Assembly (NCBI GenBank): GCA_041652575.1
Contig: JBAZHC010000021.1
Span: 1-48,559 of the forward strand
Length of the DNA stretch: 48,559 nt
Reading direction: 5' to 3'
Source of the DNA: Phycisphaerae bacterium
GTDB taxonomy: Bacteria; Planctomycetota; Phycisphaerae; Sedimentisphaerales; UBA12454
Part shown: positions 1 through 7,909 of the stretch, piece by piece
How the letters are laid out: the number at the start of each line of letters is the position of its first letter
Numbering within the stretch: the first letter of the stretch is position 1
Notes under the pieces: model-generated
The model's input: only the letters and a program-made list of their open reading frames with translations
Told to the model about the DNA's origin: nothing
The model's database searches: none
Translations under genes and position numbers: made by a program

Positions 1-12
1 TAACTTCTTCAT
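1..12 (-). CDS. 5' end of an unknown minus-strand gene (partial)
   Basis: Only the first four codons (M-K-K-L) fall inside the window. A start is argued by an ATG at 12-10 read on the minus strand, preceded 7 nt upstream by a perfect AAGGAG Shine-Dalgarno sequence (25-20), and by a near-consensus promoter at 158-186 pointing the same way. No function can be read. Confidence 0.45.
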
Positions 13-157
13 TTTCTCGCTCCTTAAAAAATTTCTCCCTAATTTTTTCTTCTCCGTCTGGACTTCCGCATCCTGCCTAATCATCAGCCAGACTCAATAA
101 TTCATTATACCAAATTTACCATTAAAAATGGCAAAATATAACAGGACAATATATATA

Positions 158-186
158 TATATACCGGATACTGATTCTTTTGTCAA
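158..186 (-). promoter_or_regulatory. Sigma-70-type promoter for the gene starting at 12
   Basis: On the minus strand TTGACA (186-181) is followed after exactly 17 nt by TATATA (163-158), which lies in a longer alternating TA tract (about 150-163). The predicted transcript would have a leader of about 140 nt before the ATG at 12. The site is downstream of the lnt stop codon, so it would give the next gene its own promoter. Confidence 0.5.
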
Positions 187-214
187 ATAAAAATCGGCAA
201 AAATAACCTCTTTT

Positions 215-1876
215 TTATTGCACACATTTACCATTATGGCGGAGAGACAAAAGACTTGCGATTAGACAAATTATCAAACATATTGCGCAACTTATCGCCA
301 ATAATTGCCCATATTTACTAAAGGCTGTAACCCTTTTATCAATAAAAATCTCATCGGCGAACCAGCCGTGTTGGCCGGTTCTTTGAACGGCCTGCTTATT
401 AAGCGTTCCGGCAGAAAAATTATTTTTAATATTTCCAGTCGAATCTATCAGGCAGCTAATGCCGGTATTTGCGCAGCGAATTACAGACAAACGATTTTCA
501 ACCGCGCGGAATACACAAATCGCCATGCGCTGGCTCAGTTCAACGCTGGCCGTGATTTTGTCGCCGTTTTTCCTGACGAACCAGCCGTCGTTGCTTATGT
601 TTACGAGCCAATCGAGCCTTTTGTTTCCGTTTTTATCGAGCGCAAGTTTCCTTGCGACCTGTGGTATCGTATCCTCGAAGCAAATCATTACGCCGAACTC
701 GTAATTTTTATTTTGCCCCGGCATTTTAAAGGTCATGTATTCGTTTCCCTCGTCCAGCGTATAGTCGTAATCGTAAGGCGAAAGCAGCATCAGGATTTTG
801 AAAAGAAAAGGCAGCTCCTTTTTCAAAGGCATATATTCGCCGAACGGAACCAGATGCGTTTTGTTGTAATACTGGCGCGGGCCGGTCTGGTTCGGCTCGT
901 ATAAAAACGCCGAGTTATATTTTGTTTTAAATTTTATTCTCTCGCCCGCCACATAAGCGTCTCCGCCAAAGGCGCCGATGAGAAGATAAACGCCTTCGTT
1001 GGCGTGCCGCAGAAGGGCGCTATGGCACACCTGCGCGATATCGTCTTCGGCCACAAGTTCGAGCAGGCTGTCGCTCATCGTGGTTTCGACCATTGTCTCC
1101 GGCCAGATGATAAGCGATGGTCTTGCTTCCAGTAAACAGGCCCTGCTGTTGGCAAGCAGGTTCAGGAAAGTTTTCTGCGATGAATCGGTATCTTCGCCCG
1201 CGACGACGGGCACGTTCGATTGTATTACGCCGACTTTCGGGCCGGGCAGGATAAATTTGCCGGCCTGGTCGATTCTGTATTGGCCGTAGAAAAGAGCCGC
1301 GGCGAGAATTGAAAGCAAAATCACATTGCCGAGAAACGCGGAACTTTTATAAGATTTGTTTTTGAAACTTAAAACGGTTTCGCTGATAGCGCCGTTTGCC
1401 ATTGCGATAATAAAACTTATTCCCGCGGTGCCGAAGATATCGGCAATCTGAATGAGGGGGATATTTCTGTACTGGCTGTGCGCCAAAAACCGCCAACTGA
1501 AAAGCCAGCCGCGAAGCGCCTCTTCGCCGACGATAAGTATCGGCAGCGAAAACCATATCGGGATGTTTTTCCGCACACAATACCGCAGGGCGATAACGAC
1601 GAGCGGCCAATAAAGGCCCAGGTAAAGGCAAACCACAATCCAGCCGGGAATCGTTATAGGCACCAGCCAGTAAAGATTTCCGAGCCAGTATAAAAGACCG
1701 GCGAGATACGCGACCAAAAGAACAACGGAGTTTTTTTCGTCCACGAGGGAGCCGATTACGAACGGCACGAGTGCAATCCACGCGAGAAATGAAAGATTAA
1801 ACGGCGACTGAATTACCGTCAGCAGAATGACTGATATCACAAAGCAAACGATGAAAGGTATATTCTTTTTGGACAA
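215..1876 (-). CDS. lnt: Apolipoprotein N-acyltransferase
   Basis: Inner-membrane enzyme that transfers the third acyl chain to the N-terminal cysteine of lipoproteins. The 553-residue protein has the family architecture: hydrophobic segments over residues 1-200, then a periplasmic carbon-nitrogen hydrolase domain (about 213-500), and a last hydrophobic segment at the C terminus. The expected catalytic triad is visible as Glu260 (IIWPETM), Lys339 (YNKTHLVPFGEY) and Cys399 (VMICFED). The best start is a TTG at 1876 with GGAGG 5 nt upstream. Its presence agrees with lipoproteins encoded in the window (for example 30931-31569). It lies just downstream of, and on the same strand as, the DNA methyltransferase gene (20 bp gap), so the two may be cotranscribed. 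Length and motifs are normal for the family. Confidence 0.93.
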   Translation of the reverse strand: MSKKNIPFIVCFVISVILLTVIQSPFNLSFLAWIALVPFVIGSLVDEKNSVVLLVAYLAGLLYWLGNLYWLVPITIPGWIVVCLYLGLYWPLVVIALRYCVRKNIPIWFSLPILIVGEEALRGWLFSWRFLAHSQYRNIPLIQIADIFGTAGISFIIAMANGAISETVLSFKNKSYKSSAFLGNVILLSILAAALFYGQYRIDQAGKFILPGPKVGVIQSNVPVVAGEDTDSSQKTFLNLLANSRACLLEARPSLIIWPETMVETTMSDSLLELVAEDDIAQVCHSALLRHANEGVYLLIGAFGGDAYVAGERIKFKTKYNSAFLYEPNQTGPRQYYNKTHLVPFGEYMPLKKELPFLFKILMLLSPYDYDYTLDEGNEYMTFKMPGQNKNYEFGVMICFEDTIPQVARKLALDKNGNKRLDWLVNISNDGWFVRKNGDKITASVELSQRMAICVFRAVENRLSVIRCANTGISCLIDSTGNIKNNFSAGTLNKQAVQRTGQHGWFADEIFIDKRVTAFSKYGQLLAISCAICLIICLIASLLSLRHNGKCVQ

Positions 1877-1896
1877 TAAAACCTCCGGCTTTAATT

Positions 1897-2868
1897 TTAT
1901 TTCCTTTTTTCGCTGCTGACAAAATCCTTTAAAACTGTCGCAATCTGGCCGGCGTCGTATTTTTTGCCGTTATTCATACGCAGGGCGAATTGTTTTGTAA
2001 AAATTTCGAGCAGTTTATTATTTTCGACGAGCTGGGCGATACCCAATCCGGTCTCGACAAATAATCTTTTTATTTCAGTCAGTTCCATCGGATTGAAATA
2101 CAGATTTTCCTTTGTTTTCTTTTGTTTTAAAGTCTGTTCTATTCTCTCTGTGGTTTTTTTTGCATAGCTTTGCGAAATATCTATTCCGCAATAGTTTCTG
2201 CCGTATTGAGCGGCAACGACGGCGGTGGTGCCTGAGCCGATGAACGGGTCGAGTACGCAGTCGCCCGCGTTTGAACTTGCCGCGATGATTCTCGCAAGCA
2301 AAAGTTCCGGCATCTGACAGGGGTGCCAGAGCTGTCTTTCCTTGAAAGTTCCGCAGACCCTTGAGAAGCTGTCCCATACATCGTCAGGCGTTTTGCCGAC
2401 GGAATTGGCGCGCTTATCGTTGTAAATCAATTGCCTGTCGGAAGGGCATCTGATTGCGTAATCGTTGAACGTAAATTGTTTTTTGTCTTTAACGAAATAA
2501 AAAATATGAGTGTGTGAGCGTGCGAATTTGTTTTTCGTCTGCTGGCCGAAGGTGTAATGCCAGATAATCCAGTTTCGGCAGAACAGTTTCAGTTCGTCTT
2601 CGGCTATTATTTTTACCTGTGCCGCGTAATCGTCGCCGATGGCGATGTAAAACGAGCCGGTCGGCTTAAGGACGTTATTGCAGGCTGACATCCATTGTTT
2701 TGTCCAGTCGATATAATGCTGTTTTTCTTTCTTATCGTTGTATTTGTCGTATTTGTATCCGATGTTGAAAGGGGGGTCGGCGAAAACAAGGTCTGCGAAC
2801 GGTTCTTTGACTGTGTTTAGTATCTCGATACAGTCGCCAGCTATGATTTTATTGATAAGTTCTTCCAT
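1897..2868 (-). CDS. Site-specific DNA methyltransferase (beta class, orphan)
   Basis: S-adenosylmethionine-dependent DNA methyltransferase of the N6-adenine/N4-cytosine type. The catalytic motif IV, DPPF, is at residues 31-34 and comes before the SAM-binding motif I (DPFIGSGTT, about 200-208). This order defines the beta class. The last 80 residues after the catalytic core are an extra alpha-helical-looking domain that I do not recognise and that may help in DNA recognition. No restriction endonuclease gene is adjacent, so it looks like an orphan methylase, although it is divergent from a HEPN/MNT pair 112 bp away. The ATG at 2868 has AAGGGG directly before it, an unusually short spacing. 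Target sequence cannot be told from the protein. Confidence 0.9.
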   Translation of the reverse strand: MEELINKIIAGDCIEILNTVKEPFADLVFADPPFNIGYKYDKYNDKKEKQHYIDWTKQWMSACNNVLKPTGSFYIAIGDDYAAQVKIIAEDELKLFCRNWIIWHYTFGQQTKNKFARSHTHIFYFVKDKKQFTFNDYAIRCPSDRQLIYNDKRANSVGKTPDDVWDSFSRVCGTFKERQLWHPCQMPELLLARIIAASSNAGDCVLDPFIGSGTTAVVAAQYGRNYCGIDISQSYAKKTTERIEQTLKQKKTKENLYFNPMELTEIKRLFVETGLGIAQLVENNKLLEIFTKQFALRMNNGKKYDAGQIATVLKDFVSSEKRK

Positions 2869-2928
2869 CCCCTTATTTTAGCGCACTTTGCGAGTATTGC
2901 AAGCAGGATATTTAGTCTGAAAATAGTT

Positions 2929-2957
2929 TTGACAAAAAGATGGAAATTGTAGAGAAT
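2929..2957 (+). promoter_or_regulatory. Promoter of the HEPN-MNT operon
   Basis: TTGACA (2929-2934), a 17-nt spacer, then GAGAAT (2952-2957; four of six consensus positions). The predicted start is about 15 nt before the AAGGTG ribosome site of the HEPN gene, giving a very short leader. Confidence 0.5.
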
Positions 2958-2980
2958 ATAGAAAGTAAAAAGGTGTTGAT

Positions 2981-3376
2981 ATGAATGCGCAGAAAAAAAT
3001 TGAATATTGGATGGATACCGCACATTACGACTTGGTCAGCGCAAAAGCTATGCTGGACAAGAAGAGATATTTATATGTTGGTTTCTTGTGTCATCAGGTA
3101 GTTGAAAAGACGCTTAAGGCGTATTACTGGCACAGTCAAAAAAAGGAACCGCCTTATATTCATAATTTAATTGTTCTTTCGGAAAAAAGTGAGTTCGTAA
3201 CAAAAGCCGATGAAAGCCATTTCATTCTTTTTAATCAACTTATGCCTCTTAATATTCAGGCTCGTTATCCTGAGGATAAACAGCTTTTGTTAAAATCTTT
3301 GAATAGTAAAAAATGTACAGAATTGTATAAAAGCACAAAAGGATTTTACACGTGGACAAAAAAATTATTAAAATAG
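2981..3376 (+). CDS. HEPN domain protein (partner of MNT)
   Basis: A 131-residue all-helical protein with the HEPN pattern: a first helix ending in Y-D-L-V-S-A-K, then R-Y-L-Y-V-G-F-L-C-H-Q and V-V-E-K-x-L-K-A-Y, and a later Q-A-R-Y-P segment. It precedes and overlaps by 25 bp a minimal nucleotidyltransferase gene, the standard HEPN/MNT two-gene arrangement. In many such pairs the HEPN protein is an RNA-cleaving toxin and the MNT partner an antitoxin that adds nucleotides to it. However, I cannot find the R-x4-6-H motif that RNase-active HEPN toxins use, so nuclease activity is doubtful here; other HEPN/MNT pairs of this type have no proven role. Start ATG 2981 with AAGGTG upstream. Confidence 0.85.
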   Translation: MNAQKKIEYWMDTAHYDLVSAKAMLDKKRYLYVGFLCHQVVEKTLKAYYWHSQKKEPPYIHNLIVLSEKSEFVTKADESHFILFNQLMPLNIQARYPEDKQLLLKSLNSKKCTELYKSTKGFYTWTKKLLK

Positions 3377-3663
3377 CCCGGCTTTACGCCCAAAAAGTCA
3401 GGGATTATATGCCGGTTGATATGGTTATCCTTTATGGTTCCCATGCAAAAGGCACAGCCACAAAGTCCAGCGATATTGATATCGCGGTGGTGGTCGATAA
3501 GTTCAAAGGGGATTATCTGCAGGTAAGTGCGGATTTATTTGGTCTTGTCCGTGATGTGAATATTCAGATTGAACCGGTTTTGCTTTGCCGTTCAATGGAT
3601 AAAAGCGGATTTCTCGAAAGCGTTGTCAAACACGGCAAAATTGTTTATAAAGCCATCGCATAA
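3352..3663 (+). CDS. Minimal nucleotidyltransferase (MNT), HEPN partner
   Basis: A 103-residue pol-beta-superfamily nucleotidyltransferase. The active-site signature is intact: Gly29-Ser30 followed by Asp41-x-Asp43 (YGSHAKGTATKSSDIDIAV). The third acidic residue is probably Glu in the QIEPV segment. The gene begins with GTG inside the 3' end of the HEPN gene, with AAGGA about 9 nt before it, so translation is likely coupled. Family knowledge suggests it modifies (for example AMPylates) the HEPN protein or RNA; this is inference. The pair sits between a DNA methyltransferase and a DUF2971 gene, an accessory-looking neighbourhood. Confidence 0.88.
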   Translation: MDKKIIKIARLYAQKVRDYMPVDMVILYGSHAKGTATKSSDIDIAVVVDKFKGDYLQVSADLFGLVRDVNIQIEPVLLCRSMDKSGFLESVVKHGKIVYKAIA

Positions 3664-3704
3664 AAATGTAGTCGCCGGCGATTATTTGATTTTCATAATT
3701 TTTA

Positions 3705-3773
3705 GCCACTAAGACACCAAGGCACGAATTTTTTAACTATATCATTTTCTTTGTGTCTTTGTGCCTTCGTGGC
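3705..3773. repeat. Palindromic repeat, GCCAC family (both arms present)
   Basis: Left arm 3705-3728 (GCCACTAAGACACCAAGGCA...) and right arm 3747-3773 are imperfect reverse complements separated by an AT-rich 18-nt loop. The element fills the gap between the convergent MNT and DUF2971 genes and may act as a bidirectional terminator. Related copies are at 8871-8950 and 35426-35500; single or shuffled arms lie near 5891-5908, 6238-6265, 32970-33021, 45431-45532 and 46027-46046. Confidence 0.8.
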
Positions 3774-3836
3774 AATCGCCCCCCATTTTAGCGCCAGCGG
3801 CGTATATACAAGCAGGACTTGGTTGCCAATTGTTAT

Positions 3837-4643
3837 TTAATATACAATTTCATATTCTTTCAACAAATAAGATAATTCATTGATTTTTGTTTCGTATATC
3901 TTTGGTTTCAGATTTCTCTGTAAGCACCAATTTATGACAGTTTCTTTGTCTTTTCCAATTTTACAGCCAAGATGTACCGAAACCAATGCATCAGGATTAA
4001 ACTTTTGCAAAGTCCTTGGTTTTTCAGGCAGTACAACTCTCCATTCCTGCTCATATTCCCAGCATGATGCTTTAGTGAAAAATATTTTGTCAGTTATTTC
4101 TTTTTCATTATTAGTAAAAGGATTCCAGTTGTATTCATTAGCCGGAGGGTATTTGACGTTATCAGGAATACAGGGGTTGTTATTAAAACCAAAAAGTAAT
4201 TTATTGTAATCGAAACCTATGCAAATTCCTTGATGGGAATCTGTATAATGCGACCACATCAAAATAGCCAACCCGACATTTTTTTTATTACATGGTTCCA
4301 GTTCGGAGAGAGACAATACCCCCATATTTAGATAGCTTTTAAACTTGTCACTAAAATAGACCCTAAGCTCTGATATGGGCTTGTTATTAATAAATTGTTT
4401 AGCTTTCACTAAATCGATTCCAACCTTTGCAAACTTTTCAGAATTGATATTTTCAATGTATTTTAACATTTGCTCTTTGGTGACGTTCTTTAAGTTGGGA
4501 GGAATTTTACAATCAAACGGGTCATTGAATTGGTCTGGATGGGAAAAATATAGTTCGTTATTTATAAATATATTATGGGTAAATTTGAAGTTGTTTCCGG
4601 AAAGTGGTCTGTATTTGTAAAGTATTTTCGGTGAAGGTTCCAT
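3837..4643 (-). CDS. DUF2971 family protein
   Basis: A 268-residue soluble protein with the DUF2971 pattern: Y-K-Y-R-P-L near the N terminus, L-Y-F-S-H-P-D-Q-F-N-D-P-F-D (about residues 28-45), and M-W-S-H-Y-T-D-S-H-Q-G-I-C-I-G-F in the middle. These conserved aromatic, His and Asp residues suggest an enzyme, but no reaction is established for the family, which is often found in accessory and defence-rich regions. I prefer the ATG at 4643 (AAGAGA just before it) to an ATG 24 bp upstream. The gene is AT-rich compared with the housekeeping genes nearby and stands alone, convergent with the HEPN/MNT pair, which suggests horizontal acquisition. Confidence 0.8.
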   Translation of the reverse strand: MEPSPKILYKYRPLSGNNFKFTHNIFINNELYFSHPDQFNDPFDCKIPPNLKNVTKEQMLKYIENINSEKFAKVGIDLVKAKQFINNKPISELRVYFSDKFKSYLNMGVLSLSELEPCNKKNVGLAILMWSHYTDSHQGICIGFDYNKLLFGFNNNPCIPDNVKYPPANEYNWNPFTNNEKEITDKIFFTKASCWEYEQEWRVVLPEKPRTLQKFNPDALVSVHLGCKIGKDKETVINWCLQRNLKPKIYETKINELSYLLKEYEIVY

Positions 4644-4810
4644 GGTCTCTTTTCTTTTTAGTATCATTTATCTTTTTATTGTTTATTGTTAGATAAATCA
4701 TAGCCTTAAACATTGTGGTTTATCAAGCCGGAAATAAGAACCCTGCCAAAGTTCCCTCTGATTTTGTTTTTCGAGGAAACAAAATACCGAAGATTCGGGA
4801 ATTAAAATGT

Positions 4811-4915
4811 TGGCAGGGCTAACCCCAAAAACTGCGTTTTTTTAATGGATTCCAGCCTGCGCGGGAATGACAACCCCCCCCCCCCCCCCCCAGCACGGGT
4901 CTGGGGGCTAACCCC
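4811..4915. repeat. TTAGCCCC palindromic element with 18-C homopolymer
   Basis: Two copies of GGGCTAACCCCAAAAA (from 4816 and from 4905) flank a segment with a ...GCCTGCGCGGGAATGACA palindrome and a run of 18 consecutive C (4874-4891). Read on the minus strand, 4911-4874 is TTAGCCCCCAGACCCGTGCT followed by the G run, closely matching the first hairpin of the element inside pabB (44522-44577). The C run looks like an expansion of that hairpin's five-base arm. The remainder of 4668-5220 holds no credible gene. Confidence 0.65.
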
Positions 4916-5029
4916 AAAAAACCATATTTTTCTAAAAAAATTCGGTTTTTTGCTTGCTTTTTGTTAAAAATATGGTATAATACGCATAAAGTTAAGCGTA
5001 AAACTAACAAAATTCAATATCTAACTATG

Positions 5030-5160
5030 GAAATCCAAAATCCTAATATCTAAATCAGAAACAATATCGAATTACCAAAACACGAATGTTCAAAACTGTT
5101 TTGAGCATTTAGTAATTGAGATTTTGAATTTGTTTAGTGCTTAGGATTTAGGGTTTAGAG
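5030..5160. repeat. Long AT-rich imperfect palindrome
   Basis: The stretch folds back on itself around a perfect core TCAAAA-CTG-TTTTGA centred at 5096-5098. Outer arms also match imperfectly, for example AATCCTAA (5039-5046) with TTAGGATT (5141-5148). It contains no open reading frame of note and lies just upstream of the HNH-AP2 gene. Confidence 0.55.
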
Positions 5161-5183
5161 TTTTCAACCATAAAATTTTCATT

Positions 5184-5198
5184 CCCGCCTTAGGCGGG
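5184..5198. repeat. Short GC palindrome CCCGCCTTAGGCGGG
   Basis: Perfect 6-bp arms around TTA. The same core (CCGCC-TTA-GGCGG) recurs at 7998-8010 between tig and clpP, so it is a dispersed motif and not a gene-specific hairpin. Confidence 0.55.
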
Positions 5199-5220
5199 TA
5201 AACTTCAATCCTAAATTTTT

Positions 5221-5853
5221 ATGCCTAAACTTTATCTGCACATTCCGCCAATACCATATTTTCTGCCGACGTTTATTATGCGCATCGGCGTGTGGATTTT
5301 GCTGCGCCACAGGATAAAAAAATATGGTTTCGCATTTCGCAGGATTAAACTTACCAGCGGCAAATCCATCGGGACAAAGCCCGCCGAGACCAAGTATGCA
5401 ATTGTTGACGCGGAGGACTATGAAAAACTAAATTGCTATAATTGGCAGTGCTTAACGAGCAGAAGTACGTTTTATGCAGTGCGGCTTCGATTGAATAATG
5501 AAAAAGCAAAGATTATGCGTATGCACAGAGAAATAATGCAGGCACCGAAAGGAATGGTTGTTGACCATATTGACCACGATGGGTTGAATAACTGCAAATC
5601 AAATTTAAGAATTGCAACTCCTTCTGAAAACCGCAGAAACAGCAGGAAGGCGAAGGGCACAAGTTCAAAATTCAAAGGGGTATGCTGGCATAAAAGTAAT
5701 AAGAAATGGAGTGTCGGGATAAATATAAACGGTCGCCGAAAACATCTCGGCTCTTTTGATAACGAAGCAGAAGCTGCAAAAACATACGATAAAGCGGTAA
5801 AAAAATATCATGGAGAGTTTGCGGTGCTGAATTTTGAAGAAACTGACCACTAA
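5221..5853 (+). CDS. HNH endonuclease-like protein with AP2 domain
   Basis: A 210-residue protein of the free-standing HNH/AP2 type found in phages and mobile elements. An N-terminal IVDAEDYEKL...W segment (61-75) leads into an HNH core (about 100-140) with H-R-E-I-M, V-V-D-H-I-D-H-D-G-L-N-N and N-L-R-I-A-T. An AP2-type DNA-binding fold follows (150-205: FKGV-W, W-V-I, R-K-H-L-G-S-F, A-A-x-x-Y-D, G-E-F-A-x-L-N-F). Such proteins usually act as homing nucleases. The ATG at 5221 has no clear ribosome site, and the first 40 residues fit the family poorly, so the true start could be later. It is flanked upstream by repeat-rich noncoding DNA and downstream by tRNA-Gly, which suggests an inserted element. 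Confidence 0.85.
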   Translation: MPKLYLHIPPIPYFLPTFIMRIGVWILLRHRIKKYGFAFRRIKLTSGKSIGTKPAETKYAIVDAEDYEKLNCYNWQCLTSRSTFYAVRLRLNNEKAKIMRMHREIMQAPKGMVVDHIDHDGLNNCKSNLRIATPSENRRNSRKAKGTSSKFKGVCWHKSNKKWSVGININGRRKHLGSFDNEAEAAKTYDKAVKKYHGEFAVLNFEETDH

Positions 5854-5973
5854 TATACCAAAAAGGGCAATATAATTAGAAAATTTAGGGTCTTAGTGCC
5901 TTTGTGGCTATTCAGGAGGCCTGAAAAATGTGCTTGCATAGGGGATTAAAAGGCGTATAATTACCTCAAAATC

Positions 5974-6045
5974 GCGGGTGTAGCTCAGTGGTAGAGCGTC
6001 ACGTTGCCAACGTGAATGTCGTGAGTTCGAGCCTCATCACCCGCT
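5974..6045 (+). tRNA. tRNA-Gly (anticodon GCC)
   Basis: A 72-nt cloverleaf: acceptor stem GCGGGTG (5974-5980) pairs with CACCCGC (6038-6044) with discriminator T6045. The anticodon loop TTGCCAA (6004-6010) gives anticodon GCC at 6006-6008, and the T arm GTGAG-TTCGAGC-CTCAT carries the standard TTCGA. The 3' CCA is not encoded. Confidence 0.96.
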
Positions 6046-6121
6046 TTTACAAATTATCAGTGAGCTACCGGCTAAATTTAGCCAGGCGCTGGTCGCTGGT
6101 ATGTCATAAGGCCGATTAAGG

Positions 6122-6156
6122 GCTTCAGGACATATATACGACCTGAAGCTTTTTTG
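6122..6156 (+). terminator. Rho-independent terminator downstream of tRNA-Gly
   Basis: GCTTCAGG (6122-6129) pairs perfectly with CCTGAAGC (6142-6149) around a 12-nt loop and is followed by a T-rich run. It lies 76 bp after the tRNA and upstream of tig, so it would separate the two units. Confidence 0.75.
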
Positions 6157-6311
6157 TTTTATGACACTGATTAACGCGGTATTTAAAAAGTTAAGACACG
6201 GATTAACACGGATTAACACTGTAAATAAAATATAATATCTCTGTATCCTCTGTGAACTCTGTGGCTAAAATATTTCGAATTACTCTATGGCAATTTTTTA
6301 GGAATCCAAAA

Positions 6312-7856
6312 ATGGCAAAAGAAACGAAACCAACCGAGACCGAAACAAAAGACGAAATTAAGAACGCAGTCAGTATCGCTGATGCAGGTCCGTGCAAAAA
6401 GAAAATCAGCGTTGAGATACCAGCCGAGAAAATCACCAAAGTTCTCGATGAGCAGTACGACCAGTTCAGGCGTGACGCTCTTGTGCCGGGCTTTAGAAAA
6501 GGAAGGGCGCCGCGAAGGCTGCTCGAAAAACGGTTCGGCAAAGACGTAACAGAGCAGGTAAAGCTTAAACTCCTTGCCGAGGCCAGTGAAGCCGCGATAA
6601 AGGATAATAATCTCGAATCGCTCGGCGAGCCGAATATCGAACATGAAAAAGTAGAACTGCCCGCCACCGGCCCGATGAAATTCGAATTTGAAATCGAAGT
6701 AAGGCCCGCAATCGACCTGCCGGTCCTTGAAGGCATACCGGTTGAAAAACCAAAACTCGAAGTTACGAAAGATTCGATTGACAGCGAAATACTCGAACTT
6801 CAGAAGAGACTGGGAACATGGAAGCCGAAAGACGGCAAAATCGCCGTTGACGACCAGATTATCGCTGACGTCGTTTTAAAGCCCGAAGGCGGCGAAACAG
6901 AAAAAATCGCAAATTCCGAAATTCACGTCCATCCGCGCGGCTTTGTCGGCAAAGTGGTTGTCGAAGATTTGGATAAACTTCTCGTCGGCGCAAAGTCAGG
7001 CGATGTAAAAACCACAACTACGGAAGTGCCCGCGACATTCTTCGATGAAAAGTACCGCGGCAAAAAAGTAGAAGTCGAAATTAAAATCAGCGATGTAAAA
7101 CAGCTTATCCCCATCGAACTGAATGAGGATTTCTTCAAGAGAATAGGCATAGCCAATGAAGAAGAGCTTAGAAATACTCTGACCAGGAGAAACGAACAGA
7201 ATCTCGAAAGACAGGCTCGCGATGCGATGCGTCAGGAAATCCGCAACTATCTGAACGAAAAGGTAAGTTTCGACCTGCCGATGGATATCGTCGCCGACCA
7301 GTCAAGAAGCATCCTGCAGAGACAATATACGAGATTGCTGCTTCAGGGCTTAAAGGCCGAAGATGTTCAAACGCAGATGGAAGAATTAAAAGCCTCAAGC
7401 CAGGAGCAGGCACAGGAACAGCTCAGGGCATTCTTTGTAATGGATACCGTAGCCAAGAAGCTCGGCATCGAAGCGACCGAAGAGGAAATCAACGGCTATA
7501 TCGCACAGGCCGCGATGTACAGACAGGTTCGGCCGGAAAAGCTGCGTGAGCAGATGTCGCGCGACGGCTCGCTTGCCGAAGCGGCGCTGGAAATCAGGGA
7601 AATCAAATGCCTCGACAAGATTCTCGAATCGGCAAAGGTTACCGAAGTCGCACCGGAAAAATTAGCCGCAAAACACAAAAAAGCGGAAATCAAGCCAGTT
7701 AAAAAAGCCGCTGAGAAAAAAGAGCCTGAGAAAACTGAAAAGGCTGAAAAGCACGAGCCGAAAAAAGCGGAAAAGAAAACCGAAAAGCCCGAAAAGAAAG
7801 TAGAGCATAAAAAGGCTGAAAGACCGGTTCGCAAACCACCGACAAAGAAAAAGTAA
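6312..7856 (+). CDS. tig: Trigger factor (ribosome-associated chaperone) with long Lys/Glu tail
   Basis: Ribosome-bound folding chaperone and peptidyl-prolyl isomerase. The 514-residue protein has the N-terminal ribosome-binding domain with the signature G-F-R-K-G-R-A-P (about residues 56-63), a degenerate FKBP-like middle domain and a helical C-terminal domain. The last 65 or so residues are a low-complexity Lys/Glu/Pro tail that goes beyond the usual family end. ATG 6312 is preferred because TAGGA lies upstream and the protein then starts in a normal way; an in-frame ATG 60 bp earlier would add residues unlike the family. It is upstream of two clpP genes, as tig-clpP neighbours often are, but a strong terminator separates them. 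Confidence 0.93.
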   Translation: MAKETKPTETETKDEIKNAVSIADAGPCKKKISVEIPAEKITKVLDEQYDQFRRDALVPGFRKGRAPRRLLEKRFGKDVTEQVKLKLLAEASEAAIKDNNLESLGEPNIEHEKVELPATGPMKFEFEIEVRPAIDLPVLEGIPVEKPKLEVTKDSIDSEILELQKRLGTWKPKDGKIAVDDQIIADVVLKPEGGETEKIANSEIHVHPRGFVGKVVVEDLDKLLVGAKSGDVKTTTTEVPATFFDEKYRGKKVEVEIKISDVKQLIPIELNEDFFKRIGIANEEELRNTLTRRNEQNLERQARDAMRQEIRNYLNEKVSFDLPMDIVADQSRSILQRQYTRLLLQGLKAEDVQTQMEELKASSQEQAQEQLRAFFVMDTVAKKLGIEATEEEINGYIAQAAMYRQVRPEKLREQMSRDGSLAEAALEIREIKCLDKILESAKVTEVAPEKLAAKHKKAEIKPVKKAAEKKEPEKTEKAEKHEPKKAEKKTEKPEKKVEHKKAERPVRKPPTKKK

Positions 7857-7909
7857 ATCAGTAAATCAGAGCCCCGAATGTGAATGAGGGGTAATTTAAA
7901 TTCCAAAAG

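Noticed and set aside
305..904. Plus-strand 199-codon frame opposite lnt
   Set aside because: It is antisense to the conserved hydrolase domain of lnt and has no recognisable features.
4819..5010. Minus-strand 63-codon frame with a Gly run
   Set aside because: The Gly run is only the C18 homopolymer read on the other strand, and the frame is made of repeat elements with no ribosome site.
6070..6083. Perfect palindrome GGCTAAATTTAGCC after tRNA-Gly
   Set aside because: It is short, has no T run, and lacks a partner elsewhere in the window; chance or part of the tRNA trailer.
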